Positions 19,155-22,036 of a DNA stretch of 22,036 nt are shown one piece after another. Both the position numbers and the translations under genes were made by a program. Location: contig WQZE01000003.1 of NCBI GenBank assembly GCA_009780875.1, forward strand, positions 1 through 22,036. Reading direction: 5' to 3'. The notes under the pieces were generated by a model, which saw only the letters and a program-made list of their open reading frames with translations, was not told where the DNA came from and did no database searches. Origin of the DNA: Bacillota bacterium (GTDB taxonomy: Bacteria > Bacillota > Clostridia > Christensenellales > Pumilibacteraceae). Numbering within the stretch: the stretch's first letter is position 1; each line of letters begins with the position of its first letter.

Positions 19155-19940
19155 ATGTTTTGCAAAGAATGTGGCAAGGACCAAGAGGCGGGCAAATTTT
19201 GTGGCGGATGTGGAGCAAGTTTTGAGTCGTTTGGTATGGAGGTTCCTGCGTTGAGTGAGGGGTTTGTGGTGGACGAATTTGCCCAAGAGAAGCCCATCAA
19301 AGAGACTGTATCGGTGGAGTGGATAGGTGGCAACCCCACACAAGACAAGGTTGCACCCAAGCAAATGAGCAGGTCCGCAAAATGGGCGGTAGGGGTCATT
19401 GCGTTTTTGGTGGTCGTGCTTTTGGCGGGTGGTGTTGTCACGCTTTATAGGGATATTTTTAAGAGTGTGGGTGTGTGGAGAGATGTGTATGCGGTGAGCA
19501 GTACGGAGACCCGTGTGCGTATCAGTGACAGTATTAATATGGACAATCTTTGGGATTATGAGCCCTATGTATCCAGGCGAGATGTGGCGGACCTTGGCAA
19601 TCAACAATGGGTGATAGAGGATTTGTTTGGTGTGACGGTGGATGTCAGAGCGTTGACCAAAAAGCAGAGAGATGCTCTCCGTCAAACGGACAAAAAATAT
19701 GTATGTTTTTATACCATCAGCGTCAATGCGGAGAGTGCGGAAAGCAGGAAATATTATTTTGCAAAGTTGGACTTCTATTCGCAAGTCGCTATCAAGGCTA
19801 CGGGGTATAGCAAGCAATTGGGAATACAACTGTACTCTGTGAGAGTGAGTTATTGGGACAAGAAAAACAGTGCCAACAACTTTGTACAGGTTGCGAGTAC
19901 CAATGTTACCGAGTATGTAGAGTTTGCAACGGCTATATAG
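19155..19940 (+). CDS. Zinc-ribbon, single-TM membrane protein
   Basis: The ATG at 19155 has GGAGGGGAG about seven bases upstream; 261 residues. The N-terminus is a short zinc ribbon of the 'double zinc ribbon' type: FCKECGKDQEAGKFCGGCGA with Cys3, Cys6, Cys16 and Cys19. An acidic linker and one TM helix (~75-97, WAVGVIAFLVVVLLAGGVVT) follow, then an outside domain rich in strands (TRVRISDSINMDNLW, KYVCFYTISVNAESAESRKY, IQLYSVRVSYWDKK). Cytoplasmic zinc ribbon plus TM plus unknown extracellular domain is common in Clostridia, with no defined role. It lies 70 bases upstream of tsaD with no clear terminator between, so read-through into tsaD is possible. Confidence 0.8.
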   Translation: MFCKECGKDQEAGKFCGGCGASFESFGMEVPALSEGFVVDEFAQEKPIKETVSVEWIGGNPTQDKVAPKQMSRSAKWAVGVIAFLVVVLLAGGVVTLYRDIFKSVGVWRDVYAVSSTETRVRISDSINMDNLWDYEPYVSRRDVADLGNQQWVIEDLFGVTVDVRALTKKQRDALRQTDKKYVCFYTISVNAESAESRKYYFAKLDFYSQVAIKATGYSKQLGIQLYSVRVSYWDKKNSANNFVQVASTNVTEYVEFATAI

Positions 19941-20010
19941 TATATGGTGTAGTGCAAGGGTGGTGGTTGGGCAAGAGAAAACAAGGTGGGAGTAGCCCTT
20001 GTTCGGATAG

Positions 20011-21162
20011 ATGGATGGAGCAAGTTTGGTAAAGAGTAGGGAGACAACACAAAGACAACCCATCATTTTGGGGATAGAGACCAGTTGTGATGAGACAGCG
20101 GCCAGCCTTTTTTGCGGGAGCGTGGAGGCGGCAAGTGTGGTGTCTAGTCAAATCCATATACACAAAAAATATGGCGGCGTTGTGCCCGAGGTGGCATCTC
20201 GCAATCATACGATGGATTTGCCCATTGTGGTGGGAGAGGTTGTCAAAAAAGCGTGGAGTGGTGACAAGAGACAGATTTTGGAGAGTATATTGTGCAAAAA
20301 GCACGAGCACAAGACAGACGCAAAACAAGGCGTGCTTGGGTTTGGGCTTGCAGATATTGACTTTGTGGCTGCCACCTATGGGGCGGGACTCAGCGGGGCG
20401 TTGCTTTGCGGACTCAGTTTTGGCAAAGCACTTGCGTATACTTTGGGTGTGCCGTTTGTGCCGGTCAATCATATACAAGCACACATTGACGCAAACTATA
20501 TAGGCAGTGATTTGAAACCACCTTTTTTGGCGGTCGTGGTGTCGGGTGGGCACACAAGCATTGTGAGTGTGGAGGACTACAATCGGTATGAGGAGATTGT
20601 GGGTACGGTGGATGATGCGTGCGGTGAGGCTTTTGACAAACTAGCGAGAGTGCTGGGGCTTGGGTATCCCGGTGGCAAGGTGGTAGAGGAGAGAGCAAGG
20701 ATGGGGACGCCTTGCATACAGTTGTTCAAAAACGACCCCAAACAAATGAAGCAAATCAGTTTTAGTGGACTCAAAACCGCTGCCATCAATGTGGTGCACA
20801 ATGCACAGCAAAAAGGTGTGTCGTTGGAGTCGTTGACCAATGATTTGTGTGCTTCGTTTTTGCAAGAGGCGGTGGGGATGGTGGTCAGACCCACGCTTGC
20901 CATTGCAAAAAGCAGAGGATGCAAGACCGTTGTGTTGGCAGGGGGCGTGTCCGCAAATCTTGTGTTGAGACAGGTCTTGCGTGAGGAACTACAAAAAATA
21001 GGGGCAACGCTCTGGGCACCGCCCATACAATATTGTACAGACAATGCAAGTATGATTTGTATGCGGGCATACAATCGGATTGTACACGGTGCTTATGATG
21101 GGGAGCACAAGGCGTGGCTCGGGGTCAATGCAAACAGTGCTTTGCGGATTGGTGAAAATTAG
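20011..21162 (+). CDS. tsaD: tRNA N6-adenosine threonylcarbamoyltransferase
   Basis: TsaD, with TsaB and TsaE, transfers the threonylcarbamoyl group from TC-AMP to A37 of ANN-decoding tRNAs (t6A). Landmarks are IILGIETSCDETAAS (18-32), KKYGGVVPEVASRNH (52-66), LSGALLCGLSFGKALAYTLG (127-146), and VNHIQAHIDA with metal ligands His154 and His158. Further on come AVVVSGGHTSI (174-184), DDACGEAFDKLARVLGLGYPGG (201-222), FSGLKTA, LAGGVSAN and CTDNASMI with Asp344. It is 383 residues against a usual ~335-350. The extra length is a 10-residue N-terminus and ~25 residues at ~80-112. The usual TxGPG reads TYGAG (122-126). ATG 20011 has a poor ribosome site; TTG 20026 with GGAG five bases upstream is an alternative start. 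mnmA follows 21 bases later. Confidence 0.97.
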   Translation: MDGASLVKSRETTQRQPIILGIETSCDETAASLFCGSVEAASVVSSQIHIHKKYGGVVPEVASRNHTMDLPIVVGEVVKKAWSGDKRQILESILCKKHEHKTDAKQGVLGFGLADIDFVAATYGAGLSGALLCGLSFGKALAYTLGVPFVPVNHIQAHIDANYIGSDLKPPFLAVVVSGGHTSIVSVEDYNRYEEIVGTVDDACGEAFDKLARVLGLGYPGGKVVEERARMGTPCIQLFKNDPKQMKQISFSGLKTAAINVVHNAQQKGVSLESLTNDLCASFLQEAVGMVVRPTLAIAKSRGCKTVVLAGGVSANLVLRQVLREELQKIGATLWAPPIQYCTDNASMICMRAYNRIVHGAYDGEHKAWLGVNANSALRIGEN

Positions 21163-21183
21163 CATTGAAAGATGAGGCGTGAT

Positions 21184-22036
21184 ATGGGTATGACCAAAAA
21201 AAAGGTGGTCGTGGGGCTGAGCGGTGGTGTGGATAGCAGTGTGGCGGCCGCCCTACTCAAAGAGCTAGGATACGATGTCATTGGGTTGTATATGAACAAC
21301 TGGGAGGAGGAGAGCGATATCTGCCCGGGAGCCTATGATTGGGAGGATGTCATTGCCGTTTGTGGCGTGCTTGACATACCGCATTATAGCATCAAGTTTG
21401 CCAAAGAATATAGAGAGCAGGTTTTTGCCTATTTTTTGAGAGAATTGCGTGCGGGCAATACACCCAATCCAGATGTGCTTTGCAACCGCCAAATCAAGTT
21501 TGGCGTGTTTGCCGAGTATGCAAAAAAACTGGGTGCTGATTTGATTGCTACCGGACATTATTGTGGGTTGTCTGATGTCAGCAAGTACCCCGTGCCGTTT
21601 TTGCAAGATGGAAACACAGCAGGACAAAAAGCATTTTTGAGAGCCCAAGATGACACCAAGGACCAAAGTTATTTTTTGAATCAAGTGAGCAGTGAGCAGT
21701 TTGCCAAGGTGCTGTTCCCGCTGTATGATATCCCCAAAACCAAGGTGCGAGAGATTGCACAAAAATACAAATTTGTCAATAGTGCCAAGAAAGATAGCAC
21801 AGGGATTTGTTTTATTGGGGAGCGGAATTTTAGGAACTTTTTGCAAGGGTACTTGCCCAATACGCCTGGGGATATGGTGGAGATGGGCACGAACAAGCGA
21901 GTGGGGCAGCACATTGGGTTGATGTACTACACCTTGGGGCAGCGGCGAGGTCTTGGGATTGGTGGTTTGGCAGAGGATGCAAAGGGTGGAGAAAACGGCC
22001 GATGGTTTGTTGCCAAAAAGAACCTTGACACCAATA
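21184..22036 (+). CDS. mnmA: tRNA-specific 2-thiouridylase (3' truncated by window end)
   Basis: MnmA activates U34 of Lys, Glu and Gln tRNAs with ATP and inserts sulfur (s2U34). The start chosen is ATG 21184, with GAGG six bases upstream (ATG 21172 and 21190 are in frame). About 284 of the usual ~360 residues are present. Seen: PP-loop VVVGLSGGVDSSVAAALL (SGGVDS 13-18), NPDVLCNRQIKFG with catalytic Cys100, LIATGHYCG, DDTKDQSYFLNQV, DSTGICFIGERNFRNFL with the second catalytic Cys209, and YYTLGQRRGLGIGG. The central and start of the C-terminal beta-barrel domains are intact. It is probably co-transcribed with tsaD: the gap is short, without promoter or terminator, and both act on tRNA anticodon loops. 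Confidence 0.97.
   Translation, partial: MGMTKKKVVVGLSGGVDSSVAAALLKELGYDVIGLYMNNWEEESDICPGAYDWEDVIAVCGVLDIPHYSIKFAKEYREQVFAYFLRELRAGNTPNPDVLCNRQIKFGVFAEYAKKLGADLIATGHYCGLSDVSKYPVPFLQDGNTAGQKAFLRAQDDTKDQSYFLNQVSSEQFAKVLFPLYDIPKTKVREIAQKYKFVNSAKKDSTGICFIGERNFRNFLQGYLPNTPGDMVEMGTNKRVGQHIGLMYYTLGQRRGLGIGGLAEDAKGGENGRWFVAKKNLDTN

Noticed and set aside
19025..19225. Small Cys-rich ORF in the zinc-ribbon gene leader
   Set aside because: It overlaps the zinc-ribbon gene out of frame, has no ribosome site, and its composition follows the local G/T bias.
18807..20066. 419-codon minus-strand open frame
   Set aside because: Antisense to the zinc-ribbon gene and to the start of tsaD, both well supported.

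Overview
The window looks like a chromosomal piece of a low-GC Gram-positive bacterium, most likely an uncultured spore-forming Clostridia-type Bacillota. The reasons are AGGAG-type ribosome binding sites, sigma-A promoters of the TTGACA-17-TATAAT type, many strong intrinsic terminators, lipobox lipoproteins, a SpoIIQ-like degenerate LytM membrane protein, and Rho-like, ribosomal and tRNA-modification genes of bacterial type. Reliable genes use the standard code: tsaD, mnmA, rpsT and others contain no internal TGA, and conserved Trp is TGG. The plus strand is rich in G and T and poor in TTA/CTA/TCA, so long spurious open frames appear on the minus strand opposite real genes.

Layout. 1-2300: the 3' end of a glycoside hydrolase family 2 enzyme, followed at once by a large lipoprotein with YWTD/propeller-like repeats. 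2300-3850: no intact gene, but a decayed Ig-like-repeat remnant, a terminator, a 24-bp tandem duplication and degenerate tandem copies of the start of the next gene. 3881-5455: a membrane-anchored ComEC-type metallo-beta-lactamase-fold hydrolase with an unusual internal insertion. 5456-5776: hairpins and a heptanucleotide microsatellite. 5777-6733: a short Rho paralogue that has lost its Walker A motif.

6766-9577 is the most unusual part. Two nearly identical 57-bp terminator elements bracket a locus with a consensus promoter, a possible Cys-rich small ORF, a broken membrane-protein gene ('A'), and three tandem paralogous 3-TM small membrane proteins (B1-B3). The 3' end of A was copied along with the B gene, which leaves an A remnant between B1 and B2 and a fainter one between B2 and B3. 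This is the architecture of an expanding toxin/immunity-like or peptide/membrane-protein cassette. It is followed by a second small locus at 9760-10953: a consensus promoter, an excellent ribosome binding site, a 29-residue peptide gene ending in a Gly/Pro/Cys tail, and an AT-rich orphan membrane protein.

11095-13426: rpsT (S20) with an exceptional Lys/Ala/Pro-rich C-terminal extension, an orphan Gly/Ser-rich protein, and a compact Na/Pi-cotransporter-family protein; the last two converge and share a CTAG stop. 13692-16109: a lipoprotein with an Ig-like domain, an aerolysin-like beta region and a Gly-rich repeat tail, preceded by a structured leader. 16188-18605: the SpoIIQ-like gene and, divergently, a 3-TM/coiled-coil protein whose ATG coincides with the predicted transcription start (leaderless), with eight helically phased A-tracts upstream of its promoter. 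18928-22036: a zinc-ribbon membrane protein, then tsaD and mnmA (cut by the window end), two tRNA-modification genes likely co-transcribed.
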